Part shown: positions 1-7,751 of the stretch, one piece after another
Numbering within the stretch: position 1 is the stretch's first letter
How the letters are laid out: every line of letters begins with the position of its first letter
NCBI GenBank assembly: GCA_948933715.1
Contig: CAQZPH010000024.1
Span: 1-11,482 of the forward strand
Length of the DNA stretch: 11,482 nt
Reading direction: 5' to 3'
Origin: an uncultured Eubacteriales bacterium
Lineage (GTDB): Bacteria > Bacillota > Clostridia > Oscillospirales > Acutalibacteraceae
Position numbers and translations under genes: made by a program
The notes under the pieces: model-generated
Told to the model about the DNA's origin: nothing
Databases searched by the model: none
What the model saw: only the letters and a program-made list of their open reading frames with translations

Positions 1-546
1 GCATCATATAGTGTGCAAAGTCAGCGGTATGTAAAAGCAAACGATTTTGTATATGTTATGCCACCAGAAATAGAAGAAATCCCAGAGGCTAAATGTGAAT
101 TTATAAAAGCTATGCAGGAAGATATGAAGCATTATGAACGGTTAGCAGAAATATTAAAAGAAAAACATAAAAAGGACTTAATGAATAAAGGCAAAGAGGA
201 GAAAGTAGCCGATAAAATGGCAGAAAAAAAAGCTATCGAAGATGCAAGATATGTTTTACCAAATGCATGTGAAACTAAACTGATTTGTACTTTTAATGCA
301 AGAAGCTTATTAAATTTCTTCTCTCATAGATGTTGCAACAGAGCCCAGTGGGAAATAAGAGAACTTGCAACAGAAATGTTAAGGCTTGTTTCAAAGGTTG
401 CTCCTAATATATTTAAAAAAGCAGGTCCTCCGTGCATTAATGGGGCTTGCCCTGAAGGAAAAATGTCTTGTGGTAAACAAGCTGAAGTAAAAAAGCAATT
501 TTCACAAGTAAAAGGAGAAGTTATATGTCAAGAGGTAAACTTATAG
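1..546 (+). CDS. thyX: FAD-dependent thymidylate synthase ThyX (5' end missing)
   Basis: ThyX makes dTMP from dUMP using methylene-tetrahydrofolate as carbon donor and FAD/NADPH as reductant. The reading frame is open from base 1, so the gene starts outside the window; a GTG at 13 is only an internal valine codon. The first visible residues (ASYSVQSQRY) are the end of the ThyX signature RHR-x7-S; the RHR itself is just off the edge. The Ser and Arg of the SQR triplet match dUMP-binding residues of the family. A second hallmark, NARSLLNFF followed by HR and AQWEIR, lies at visible residues about 98-120 and carries the conserved nucleotide-binding Arg. About 181 residues are present of a usual 210-260. 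The C-terminus ends in a Cys-rich tail (C-x4-C-x6-C). The stop overlaps the tmk start by 22 bases, which implies coupled translation. The family call is secure. Confidence 0.95.
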   Translation, partial: ASYSVQSQRYVKANDFVYVMPPEIEEIPEAKCEFIKAMQEDMKHYERLAEILKEKHKKDLMNKGKEEKVADKMAEKKAIEDARYVLPNACETKLICTFNARSLLNFFSHRCCNRAQWEIRELATEMLRLVSKVAPNIFKKAGPPCINGACPEGKMSCGKQAEVKKQFSQVKGEVICQEVNL

Positions 547-1196
547 TTATAGAAGGTCTTGATGGGAGTGGAAAAGCAACTCAAACAAAGTTACTTTGTG
601 AAAAACTTAAAAGTAAAGGAAAATCAGTGTGTAAATTGAGTTTTCCAGATTATAATGAACCGTCATCTGTACTGGTTAAAATGTATTTAAATTCGGAGTT
701 TGGATCTGGGCCTGAGGATGTTAATGCATACGCAGCATCATCGTTTTATGCTGTTGATAGATATGCAAGTTATAAAAAGTTTTGGAAAGATAAGTATGAA
801 AATGGCCAATTTATAGTAGCAGATAGATATACTACTTCAAATGCAATATATCAACTAGGAAGGCTTGATAAGTCTTTGTGGGATGAATATATAAATTGGC
901 TTGAAGATTATGAATATAATAAATTGGGATTACCTAAACCGGATTTAGTTATTTACCTTAGCATGCCAGTGGAGATATCCCAGCAGTTTATGACTAAACG
1001 TTACGATGGTAATGAATCGAAAAAAGATATACATGAAAAAAATATAGAATTTTTAAACAACTGTAGAAAAACATCACTTTATGCTGCAGAAAGATTAGGC
1101 TGGAAAGTTATTCCTTGCAGTGAAAATGGAATACCAAAAACAATAAATGAAATAAATAATGTTATTGAGAGTCTAATTGAGGAAGTGATTTCTTAG
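525..1196 (+). CDS. tmk: Thymidylate kinase (dTMP kinase)
   Basis: Phosphorylates dTMP to dTDP with ATP in the cytoplasm, the step directly after ThyX. At 223 residues it is close to the usual 205-220. The P-loop GLDGSGKATQ (residues 11-20) is followed by the FP motif (40-41), the DR pair near residue 79 (AVDRYASYK), the DRY motif at 100-102 and a basic LID-like stretch around 158-172. The residue after the P-loop lysine is Ala rather than the usual Ser/Thr, with Thr one place later. The start ATG has an AAAGGAG ribosome binding site at 511-517 inside the end of thyX, so the two genes are probably translationally coupled. The gene is one base from the next gene. A related deoxynucleoside kinase activity cannot be excluded, but the neighbouring thyX favours dTMP. 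Confidence 0.9.
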   Translation: MSRGKLIVIEGLDGSGKATQTKLLCEKLKSKGKSVCKLSFPDYNEPSSVLVKMYLNSEFGSGPEDVNAYAASSFYAVDRYASYKKFWKDKYENGQFIVADRYTTSNAIYQLGRLDKSLWDEYINWLEDYEYNKLGLPKPDLVIYLSMPVEISQQFMTKRYDGNESKKDIHEKNIEFLNNCRKTSLYAAERLGWKVIPCSENGIPKTINEINNVIESLIEEVIS

Positions 1197-1197
1197 T

Positions 1198-2082
1198 ATG
1201 CTAGAATTCTTAAAGCCAACATTAAAGGACAAGCAGTGGGCAAAACCGATTTTTCTAAGTTCAGGGTACATGAGCTCGGATAATGCTTTTGGAACCGCTT
1301 TTATATGGAAAGATGCCTATGATCTTAAAATTTGTAGGCATAAAGATTTTTTGCTCAGGATGTATGGTGATGGAAACATTACCTATGGTTTTCCTTTAGG
1401 CAAAGGGAATTTTAAGGATATTATTAATATGCTAATTGATGATGCAAAAGAACGCGATGAAGAGCTTTCTTTTGTAGGACTAACAAAACCTATGGTTTCT
1501 TTACTTTATGAAATTATGCCGGAAGCTTTTATATTTAAAAGTACTCGGGATACCGCTGATTATATTTATGAATCTAGTGATCTTATTAACCTTAAGGGAA
1601 AAAAGTATCATAAAAAAAGGAACCATATATCAAAATTTAATACTACTTATAAATTTGAATACAGTGATATAAATAAAGAAAATATTGATGATTGTAGAAT
1701 AATTTTAAAACAATGGTATAATGAAAGTGATTATAAAAATAATGAAAGTTTGCTTAATGAAAAAGCAGCGCTAGAATTAGCACTTGATAACTTTAAAGAG
1801 CTTGAGTTTCTCGGTGGTATAATAAAAGTCGAAGGTTTACCTGTTGCGCTTACAATGGGTGAAAAAATAAATGATGAAGTTTTTGTTATACACTTTGAGA
1901 AAGCTTTAAAAGATTATAGAAGTGTGTATGCTATTATAAATAATGAATTTGCTAAATATAACCTTTCAGATTATAAGTATATAAATCGTGAGGAAGATTT
2001 AGGTTTAGAAGGCCTAAGGAAAGCTAAGATGTCATATTATCCTCAAATTATACTTGAGAAATATAACGCTACTTTGAGGTGA
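1198..2082 (+). CDS. DUF2156 protein (soluble MprF C-terminal-like acyltransferase fold)
   Basis: This 294-residue protein matches the DUF2156 family, the fold of the C-terminal catalytic domain of phosphatidylglycerol lysyltransferase (MprF), built of two GNAT-like halves. Hallmarks visible are the basic segment LKGKKYHKKRNHISKF (residues 132-147) and the C-terminal NREEDLGLEGLRKAKMSYYP (263-282), with the NxExDxG and K-x-SYxP pattern. There is no membrane flippase domain and no transmembrane segment, so it is a cytoplasmic stand-alone version and need not modify lipids. It begins one base after the tmk stop with a GAGGAAGTGAT ribosome binding site inside tmk, and its stop lies in the ribosome binding site of the next gene. 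The substrate is unknown. Its pairing with a second acyltransferase-type gene suggests a linked reaction, which is inference. The family call is good; the function is open. Confidence 0.82.
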   Translation: MLEFLKPTLKDKQWAKPIFLSSGYMSSDNAFGTAFIWKDAYDLKICRHKDFLLRMYGDGNITYGFPLGKGNFKDIINMLIDDAKERDEELSFVGLTKPMVSLLYEIMPEAFIFKSTRDTADYIYESSDLINLKGKKYHKKRNHISKFNTTYKFEYSDINKENIDDCRIILKQWYNESDYKNNESLLNEKAALELALDNFKELEFLGGIIKVEGLPVALTMGEKINDEVFVIHFEKALKDYRSVYAIINNEFAKYNLSDYKYINREEDLGLEGLRKAKMSYYPQIILEKYNATLR

Positions 2083-2083
2083 T
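2076..2083 (+). promoter_or_regulatory. Ribosome binding site that decides the GNAT start
   Basis: GAGGTGAT is a near-perfect match to the anti-Shine-Dalgarno sequence and lies seven bases before ATG 2091. It contains the stop codon of the upstream gene (TGA 2080-2082), so ribosomes finishing the DUF2156 gene are well placed to start the next one. Confidence 0.75.
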
Positions 2084-2090
2084 TTTTCTT

Positions 2091-3020
2091 ATGATATTAG
2101 GTATAGCTAACTCTAATATGAAACCAGAGCTGCAAAATATTTTAAAAGTATGTTTTGACGAAAAAGATGAAGCAATAGACTTACTTTTTAAAGAGAAATT
2201 CAAAGAAGATATGACCACAGTTGGTATTGTGGATGGAAAAATTGTTTCAGCTGTTTATATATTTGAAAATAGTATCATATATAATAAAACAGAAATACCA
2301 TCATGCTATATGTATGCGGTTGCAACTTTACCTGCATATCAAGGTAAGGGATATATGAAAGAGCTTTTAGATTATTCTGAAAAAATAGCAAGGCAAAAAG
2401 GGAAAGCTTTTTCAACTCTTTATCCAGCTGATAAAAATCTTTGTAAGTTTTATGAAAAGTTAGGTTATAAGCAATTTTTTAAAGCTTGTATTATAGAAAT
2501 AAGGGATCATGAGCTATCAGGAGCTTTGCTAAAATATAAAAAAGATAACAATAACTTTGAGGGCGTTCAATATAATGATACTTTTAAACCCGAAATGAGC
2601 ACCCAAAATAAAGTTGATTATCACCATTTATTACAAATAAGGAAAAATGCTTACGGCAACCCAGGGGATGTTTTCTGGGATCAAAGTCATATAAGTTATG
2701 CTATGAAAATTAATAAAATCTATGGTGGGGATACTTTTTTTGCAGGGAATAGTTATGCTATAGTTAGAAGAAGTAATGATGTTGTTGAGATAGTTGATAG
2801 CGTGATGACTAAAGAAGATATAGTCATTTTAATAACCGAAATTAAAAAGAAATATCCAGCAAAAAAATATAGGTTTAGGTTGCCTCCAAAGAGCCAATTG
2901 TTTAAAATAGGCGGTAACGATCTGCCTTTTGGAATGATAAAACCATTAACCGATAATGAAAGTTATAACCGTATATTATTAGAATTAAAAAGCCCATATT
3001 TAGGGTTAGTGCTGGATTAG
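2091..3020 (+). CDS. GNAT family N-acetyltransferase
   Basis: A 309-residue protein with an N-terminal GNAT domain that transfers an acyl group from acyl-CoA to an amine. The acetyl-CoA-binding motif A is visible as ATLPAYQGKGYMKELL (residues about 78-93, with the QxGxG loop at 84-87), followed by the typical FYEKLGY motif B region near 118-125. The last 180 residues are not a recognised GNAT repeat; the two-part layout recalls the Eis family but is shorter than the roughly 400 residues there. The start was set at ATG 2091 because GAGGTGAT (2076-2083) lies seven bases before it. The upstream in-frame GTG at 2079 overlaps that site and is unlikely. It is co-transcribed with the DUF2156 gene. 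The substrate is unknown. Confidence 0.85.
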   Translation: MILGIANSNMKPELQNILKVCFDEKDEAIDLLFKEKFKEDMTTVGIVDGKIVSAVYIFENSIIYNKTEIPSCYMYAVATLPAYQGKGYMKELLDYSEKIARQKGKAFSTLYPADKNLCKFYEKLGYKQFFKACIIEIRDHELSGALLKYKKDNNNFEGVQYNDTFKPEMSTQNKVDYHHLLQIRKNAYGNPGDVFWDQSHISYAMKINKIYGGDTFFAGNSYAIVRRSNDVVEIVDSVMTKEDIVILITEIKKKYPAKKYRFRLPPKSQLFKIGGNDLPFGMIKPLTDNESYNRILLELKSPYLGLVLD

Positions 3021-3035
3021 TATTGGGGGGGCAGT

Positions 3036-3575
3036 ATGATTTGTGTTTTTTTAGCAGATGGATTTGAAGATATGGAAGCTATAGTTACTGTGGATATTTT
3101 AAAAAGAGCTAATTACACCGTTAAAACTGTTGGAATTGGAAAAACAGAGATTACGAGTGCCAGTGGTGTTAAAATGCATGCAGACATGAAAGATGATGAT
3201 TTAGTAATAAAAGATGTTTGCAGTGTTGTTTTGCCAGGAGGAATGCCCGGTAGTGTTAATTTAAGAAGGTCTTCTGTGGTTTGTGAGGCTTTGACTTATT
3301 GTATGGAAAATAAAAAATTAATAGCTGCAATATGTGCAGCACCATTTATTTTAGGAGAATTGGGATTTTTAAAAAATAAAGAAGCAACTTGTTACCCTGG
3401 ATTTGAAAGCAAATTAATTGGAGCTAAAAAGTCTTTTAAATCTGTTTGTGTTGATGATAATATTATTACAGCGAAAGGGCCTGGTGTGGCAATGGATTTT
3501 GCATTTAAAATAATAGAATATATATCAGGAAAAGATTTAGCTATGACTATTAGGAAAGAAATGCAATGTTTATAG
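3036..3575 (+). CDS. DJ-1/PfpI (ThiJ, YajL-like) family protein
   Basis: A 179-residue single-domain member of the DJ-1/ThiJ/PfpI superfamily. The nucleophile elbow AAICAAP carries Cys100, and Glu14 in GFEDMEAIVTVDIL matches the conserved glutamate that tunes the cysteine (Glu18/Cys106 in human DJ-1). The LPGGMPGS motif (66-73) is also typical. The order and length fit the DJ-1/YajL branch rather than the Asp/His-triad PfpI peptidases. Known members act as redox-sensitive protective proteins or as glyoxalase/deglycase-type enzymes, and the exact activity is disputed. A strong G-rich ribosome binding site (GGGGGGG, 3025-3031) precedes ATG 3036. The gene overlaps the next by 10 bases. A link to the folate and nucleotide genes around it is not obvious beyond shared transcription. 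Confidence 0.9.
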   Translation: MICVFLADGFEDMEAIVTVDILKRANYTVKTVGIGKTEITSASGVKMHADMKDDDLVIKDVCSVVLPGGMPGSVNLRRSSVVCEALTYCMENKKLIAAICAAPFILGELGFLKNKEATCYPGFESKLIGAKKSFKSVCVDDNIITAKGPGVAMDFAFKIIEYISGKDLAMTIRKEMQCL

Positions 3576-4144
3576 ATAAAGTATCTTATAAGAAAAGTAA
3601 TCTCAGAAAAAAATATTTAAAGATTCGCAAATTTAAACAAAATAAAATAAAAGATGTTTGTGATGATATAATAATAAGTAAATTATTGCTTTTAGATGAA
3701 TATAAAAAAAGCGATATAATTTTTATTTATATCTCATTACCAGATGAAGTTAATACTAAGAAGATATTTCTAAAAGCATTAGAGGACAAAAAAGTTATAG
3801 CGGTGCCTAAATGTATAAGAGAAACAAATGAAATTAAATTTTTTAATGTTACGTCGATAAGCGATATGGAAGTAGGGAATTTTAAAATTATGGAGCCGCT
3901 CGTTAATAAGTGCGTACCAATATTAGATTTTAACCAAGGGTTATGTATTGTACCCGGAATTAGTTTTGATAAGTTTGGTTATAGGTTGGGTTATGGCAAA
4001 GGGTATTATGACCGTTTTTTAAATATGTTTAAAGGGAAAACAGTGGGACTATGCTATGAAAAATGCCTTGCTAGTAAATTGCCCGTAAATGAATTTGACA
4101 GACGTGTTGATATGATTATAACAGAGAAGAAAATTATAATGTAA
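3566..4144 (+). CDS. 5-formyltetrahydrofolate cyclo-ligase (MTHFS)
   Basis: Converts 5-formyl-THF with ATP to 5,10-methenyl-THF, returning an inactive storage folate to the one-carbon pool that ThyX draws on. At 192 residues it has the usual length. The N-terminal basic KKSNLRKKYLKIRK (residues 9-22) corresponds to the KxxxR nucleotide-binding start of the family. The signature PGISFDKFGYRLGYGKGYYDRF (130-151), containing the glycine-rich ATP site, and the terminal FDRRVDMIITEK region (178-188) are clear. The start overlaps the DJ-1 gene by 10 bases, with GGAAAG at 3553-3558 as ribosome binding site. Spacing to mltG is 35 bases with no terminator seen, so the operon continues. Confidence 0.93.
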   Translation: MFIDKVSYKKSNLRKKYLKIRKFKQNKIKDVCDDIIISKLLLLDEYKKSDIIFIYISLPDEVNTKKIFLKALEDKKVIAVPKCIRETNEIKFFNVTSISDMEVGNFKIMEPLVNKCVPILDFNQGLCIVPGISFDKFGYRLGYGKGYYDRFLNMFKGKTVGLCYEKCLASKLPVNEFDRRVDMIITEKKIIM

Positions 4145-4179
4145 TTTTAAATATATACTTTTTATAAAGGAGAATAAAA

Positions 4180-5508
4180 ATGAGTGATGAAAAGAAAAAC
4201 AGATCCAATCAAAATTCTCAAGAGGATTTTTTATCTGAAGATAGAAAAAGAAAAGTAGAAGAGTTTGAAGTTAATATTGAAGATACATACAAAGAAGACG
4301 AAGAAATAGAAAATTTAATGAGTTACAGTGATGATAAGAAAAAAAATATGGATATCAGTTTAAAAAATGAAACTAGTAGTGTTAAAAAATCCGCAAAAAA
4401 TGTAAAGTTTTTTAAGTCCATATGGATTGTAATGATTGTTTCCATTTGTCTTATGCTTGGGCAATTTGTAATCTTTGGAACTTTTGATATGCTTGCGATC
4501 ACTAGGAACGATAATGTGGTTAAAGTTGAAATTCCTAAAGGGGCAGGTAAGAATGCTATTGCCAATATTTTATATGAAAAAGGCGTTATTAAGCAGCCAG
4601 GCTTTTTTAAAATGTATTTACTCTTAACTAAAGGTTCACAAAAGTTTATTCCAGGAAGTTTTGAAATAAAATCTAACCTTGATTATGAAGCAACTATAAA
4701 TTATTTATTATCAAATGCAAACCGGATAGATTCTGATATAGTTGATGTTACTGTTCCTGAAGGAAAAAATATAATTGAAATTGCTGGAATACTTGAAAAA
4801 AATGAAATATGTTCATCGGATGAATTTCTTAAAGCTTGTAAATCAAATGATTTTAATAAAGACTATGACTTTATTGCAGGCAGCAGTTCAAAAGATATAA
4901 TATATAAGCTGGAAGGATATTTGTTCCCGGATACTTATAGCTTTTATAAGAATGTTGAACCAAAATCGGTAATAAAGAAATTCCTTAATAACTTTGAAAA
5001 TAAAGTTTCAAAGAAACTTTTAACGGATGAATCAAATGAAAAAGTAAGTGTTAAAACTTTAGCAGAACGTAAATCTATGTCCATTAGTGATGTGATAAAT
5101 TTTGCATCGCTTGTGCAAGCAGAGGCATCAAATGATGCAGATATGCCAGGCGTAGCTGCAGTTATCAGCAATCGTTTAAGTACCCTTAATAATGGTGGAA
5201 AATCAACTTTTGGCGATGCAATAAATGGTTGTTTATCATTGGACTCAACAACTTGGTATCCGTATAGGAGTAAAGATAAAGTGCCAAGTAACATTGTAGA
5301 CACATATGAAAGTCCCTATGATACTTATAAGTTTAGCGGATTTCCAAAAGGCCCTATTTGCAACCCAGGAATAACTGCAATAGAATCGGTTCTAACTTTT
5401 AAACCAACACAATATTATTTCTATTGCCATAGCAAAGAGGGAAAAACTTTTTATGCAAAAAGTTTTTCAGAACACGGGGTTAACTTAAAGAAGGCAGGGC
5501 TTGCGTAG
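4180..5508 (+). CDS. mltG: Endolytic murein transglycosylase MltG (YceG-like)
   Basis: MltG cleaves nascent glycan strands inside the chain and is thought to set glycan length or release strands from the membrane. This 442-residue protein has a charged, acidic-lysine-rich cytoplasmic N-terminus of about 77 residues, one membrane segment (about 80-105), a LysM-like YceG region (VEIPKGAGKNAIANIL onward, then VTVPEGKNIIEIAGIL) and the catalytic domain. Glu315 in FASLVQAEAS aligns with the catalytic glutamate of the family. The downstream SPYDTYKFSGFPKGPICNPG is the conserved substrate-cleft motif. The cytoplasmic tail is longer than in E. coli, as in many Firmicutes. An AAAGGAGA ribosome binding site at 4166-4173 fits ATG 4180. 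The next gene is a U32 protein, the same pairing as yrrL and yrrO in Bacillus. Confidence 0.93.
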   Translation: MSDEKKNRSNQNSQEDFLSEDRKRKVEEFEVNIEDTYKEDEEIENLMSYSDDKKKNMDISLKNETSSVKKSAKNVKFFKSIWIVMIVSICLMLGQFVIFGTFDMLAITRNDNVVKVEIPKGAGKNAIANILYEKGVIKQPGFFKMYLLLTKGSQKFIPGSFEIKSNLDYEATINYLLSNANRIDSDIVDVTVPEGKNIIEIAGILEKNEICSSDEFLKACKSNDFNKDYDFIAGSSSKDIIYKLEGYLFPDTYSFYKNVEPKSVIKKFLNNFENKVSKKLLTDESNEKVSVKTLAERKSMSISDVINFASLVQAEASNDADMPGVAAVISNRLSTLNNGGKSTFGDAINGCLSLDSTTWYPYRSKDKVPSNIVDTYESPYDTYKFSGFPKGPICNPGITAIESVLTFKPTQYYFYCHSKEGKTFYAKSFSEHGVNLKKAGLA

Positions 5509-5521
5509 GATTATTATAGAA

Positions 5522-5527
5522 AGAGGA
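5522..5527 (+). promoter_or_regulatory. Ribosome binding site supporting a TTG start
   Basis: AGAGGA lies six bases before TTG 5534. It is the only well-placed Shine-Dalgarno sequence for the U32 gene and decides the non-ATG start. Confidence 0.65.
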
Positions 5528-5533
5528 TAAGTT

Positions 5534-6751
5534 TTGGATAGTATTAAGTATGACAAAATAGAAATTTTATCTCCAGCGGGAGATATGGAAAGATTAACAG
5601 CAGCGGTTAACTTTGGTGCTGATGCGGTATACCTTGCAGGGCAAGAATTTGGAATGAGAACATCACCTTCAAATTTTAATATGGATGAACTAACAAAGGC
5701 GATTAAGTTTGCCCATGAAAAAAATGTAAAGGTATATTTAACATGTAATACATTACCCAGGAATGAAGAAATAGATAGGTTACCGGCGTTTATTGAAGAT
5801 GCTAAAAATGCAGGTATTGATGCTTTTATTGTAGCAGATATAGGGATTTTACAGTTAGTGAAAAAATATGCTCCCGAGGTTGATGTTCATATATCAACAC
5901 AAGCTGGAATTGTAAATTATCTTACAGCTAGAACTTTTTATGATATGGGTGCAAAACGTGTGGTTTTAGCAAGAGAATTAAGTCTTGAAGATATATCAAC
6001 TATTAGGGCTAAAACTAATTCATCACTTGAAATTGAAGTTTTTGTTCACGGGTCTATGTGTGTATCTTTTTCAGGAAGATGTCTGTTATCAAGTTACTTA
6101 ACAGGAAGAGATGCTAACAGGGGAGACTGCGCGCAACCTTGTAGATGGAAATATAATTTGGTTGAAGAAAATAGACAGGGTCAATTTTTCCCTGTTATGG
6201 AGGAAAATGGTGGTACATATTTTCTTAATTCTCGTGATCTTTGTATGATAAAGCACATACCTGAAGTTATAAAGGCTGGCGCAACAAGCCTTAAAATAGA
6301 GGGAAGAGCTAAATCTGAATATTATGTAGCCGTTACTACAAATGCATATAAACATGCACTAAATGCTTATTTAAATGGTGAAGAATTAGAGCCTTGGATG
6401 AGCGAGGAATTAGATAAAATTAGCCATAGAGAATATAATACAGGGTTCTTTTTTGGTAACGAACCAGGACAAGTATATTCTAATGGTGGATATGTGCGGC
6501 ATTATGATGTAGTGGCTGTTTGTGATGGATATAAAGATGGAATGATAGAGATTTCACAGCGTAATAAATTTTTAAAAGGTGATGTTCTTGATGTTTTAGA
6601 ACCAGGGGGTAGACCTTTTAATTTACAAGTAGAAAAAATGTTTGATCAGTGGGGTAATGAGGTTGACTCGGCTCCACATGCTATGCAAAAGTTATTTATT
6701 CCGGCTGATAAAATTGTTAAAAAAGGTGCTTACTTAAGAAGAAAGAGATAG
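5534..6751 (+). CDS. Peptidase U32 family protein, probable RNA hydroxylation enzyme (TrhP/YrrO-like)
   Basis: A 405-residue U32 (COG0826) protein. The N-terminal LSPAGDMERLTAAVNFGADAVY (12-33) and the signature VFVHGSMCVSFSGRCLLSS (169-187) are clear. Cys176, Cys183, Cys199 and Cys203 form the cysteine set that in characterised relatives is linked to an iron-sulfur cluster. Despite the peptidase name, relatives RlhA and TrhP are needed for 5-hydroxylation of cytidine in 23S rRNA or uridine 34 in tRNA. The length and the position after mltG favour the TrhP2/YrrO type (inference). The start is TTG 5534, with AGAGGA at 5522-5527 six bases before it; the first ATG (5585) would delete the conserved LSPAGD. 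It is the last gene of the operon, 10 bases before the terminator hairpin. Confidence 0.88.
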   Translation: MDSIKYDKIEILSPAGDMERLTAAVNFGADAVYLAGQEFGMRTSPSNFNMDELTKAIKFAHEKNVKVYLTCNTLPRNEEIDRLPAFIEDAKNAGIDAFIVADIGILQLVKKYAPEVDVHISTQAGIVNYLTARTFYDMGAKRVVLARELSLEDISTIRAKTNSSLEIEVFVHGSMCVSFSGRCLLSSYLTGRDANRGDCAQPCRWKYNLVEENRQGQFFPVMEENGGTYFLNSRDLCMIKHIPEVIKAGATSLKIEGRAKSEYYVAVTTNAYKHALNAYLNGEELEPWMSEELDKISHREYNTGFFFGNEPGQVYSNGGYVRHYDVVAVCDGYKDGMIEISQRNKFLKGDVLDVLEPGGRPFNLQVEKMFDQWGNEVDSAPHAMQKLFIPADKIVKKGAYLRRKR

Positions 6752-6761
6752 AATAAACAAT

Positions 6762-6797
6762 AAAAATATGCCGCACAATAGCGTGCGGCATATTTTT
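6762..6797. terminator. Bidirectional intrinsic terminator between U32 gene and galU
   Basis: A perfect 15-bp inverted repeat: AAAAATATGCCGCAC (6762-6776) pairs with GTGCGGCATATTTTT (6783-6797) around a six-base loop. The GC-rich core is flanked by A5 on one side and T5 on the other, so each strand gives a hairpin followed by a U run. It sits between the stops of two convergent genes (6751 and 6845), as expected of a shared terminator. Confidence 0.93.
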
Positions 6798-6844
6798 GCT
6801 AATAACTTATGGAACTCTTTTATTAAAAGTTAGACCAAGTTATT

Positions 6845-7714
6845 TTACATATTATTTAAAACAGATTTTAAGTATTCCCTAAAATCATTACCGATTTCCC
6901 TATGAGTTAAAGCGACTTCAACGCAGGCTTTCATTATGCCAAGTTTATTTCCCATATCATAACGTGTACCAGTAAAATCAACAGCAGTCATTCCTGTGGT
7001 TACAGCTAATGTTTTCATTGCATCAGTTAACTGAATTTCTCCACCCGCTCCAGGAGCTGTTCTCTCAAGTATATCGAAAATATCTGGTGTTAATATACAT
7101 CTGCCAAGAATAGAGTAAAGCGACATAACTTTGTCCGGAGTAGGCTTTTCGATCATATCAGTGCATTTAAAAATGTTATCTTTTATATTTTCAACTTTTA
7201 ATGAACTGTATTTAGAGATGTCTTTTTCTGGGACCTTATTTATTCCGAGTACAGCATGCCCATATTCTTCATAGGCTCTTATAAGCTGAGCACAAGCAGG
7301 GTCTTCTCCGATAATTACGTCATCTCCGTAAAGAACGGCAAATGGCTCATTACCAACAAAAGAACGAGCACAATTTACAGCATGCCCAAGGCCTTTTGTT
7401 TCTTTCTGACGTAAAAAGTATATATTAGCAAGTTCTGTAATTTTTGATATTTCATTATACATATCTTTTTTGCCACTGGATAAAAGTTTTTGTTCGAGTT
7501 CCGGGCATTTATCAAAATGGTCTTCTATTATACCTTTCCCACGATTTGTTATTATTAATATGTCAGAAATACCAGAAGCAACAGCCTCTTCAACTATATA
7601 CTGTATAGCAGGCTTATCAACAATGGGAAGCATTTCTTTAGGTAATGCTTTTGTTGCTGGTAATACCCTTGTGCCAAGGCCAGCTGCTGGTATAACAGCT
7701 TTTTTTACTTTCAT
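6845..7714 (-). CDS. galU: UTP-glucose-1-phosphate uridylyltransferase GalU
   Basis: Makes UDP-glucose from UTP and glucose-1-phosphate, the precursor for surface glycans, glycolipids and galactose use. The 289-residue length is normal. The nucleotide-binding start AVIPAAGLGTRVLPATK (6-22) with the GLGTR loop, KEMLPIVDKP (26-35), LYGDDVI, MIEKP, the GGEIQLTDAM segment and the TGTRYDMGNKLGIMKA motif near the C-terminus are all present, so all the usual active-site elements are visible. An AAAGGAG ribosome binding site lies seven bases upstream of the ATG, and a near-consensus promoter lies in the 79-bp gap before it. It is last on this strand and ends at the shared hairpin. Confidence 0.96.
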   Translation of the reverse strand: MKVKKAVIPAAGLGTRVLPATKALPKEMLPIVDKPAIQYIVEEAVASGISDILIITNRGKGIIEDHFDKCPELEQKLLSSGKKDMYNEISKITELANIYFLRQKETKGLGHAVNCARSFVGNEPFAVLYGDDVIIGEDPACAQLIRAYEEYGHAVLGINKVPEKDISKYSSLKVENIKDNIFKCTDMIEKPTPDKVMSLYSILGRCILTPDIFDILERTAPGAGGEIQLTDAMKTLAVTTGMTAVDFTGTRYDMGNKLGIMKACVEVALTHREIGNDFREYLKSVLNNM

Positions 7715-7751
7715 TTGTTGCTCCTTTTGTGAAAAATTCTCTAGTATTATG

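Noticed and set aside
13..15. GTG as start of the first gene
   Set aside because: The frame is open through base 1 and the residues before it (ASYS) continue the ThyX signature, so the real start lies upstream of the window.
2079..2081. GTG start for the GNAT gene
   Set aside because: It lies inside the Shine-Dalgarno sequence GAGGTGAT, which is spaced correctly for ATG 2091.
4323..4565. Minus-strand open frame of 80 codons inside mltG
   Set aside because: It has no ribosome binding site or family match and overlaps the well-supported membrane region of mltG on the other strand.
4944..5303. Minus-strand open frame of 119 codons inside mltG
   Set aside because: It lies wholly opposite the conserved catalytic domain of mltG and its product shows no recognisable motif.
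6098..6355. Minus-strand open frame inside the U32 gene
   Set aside because: It is opposite the conserved cysteine region of the U32 protein and looks like a chance reading.
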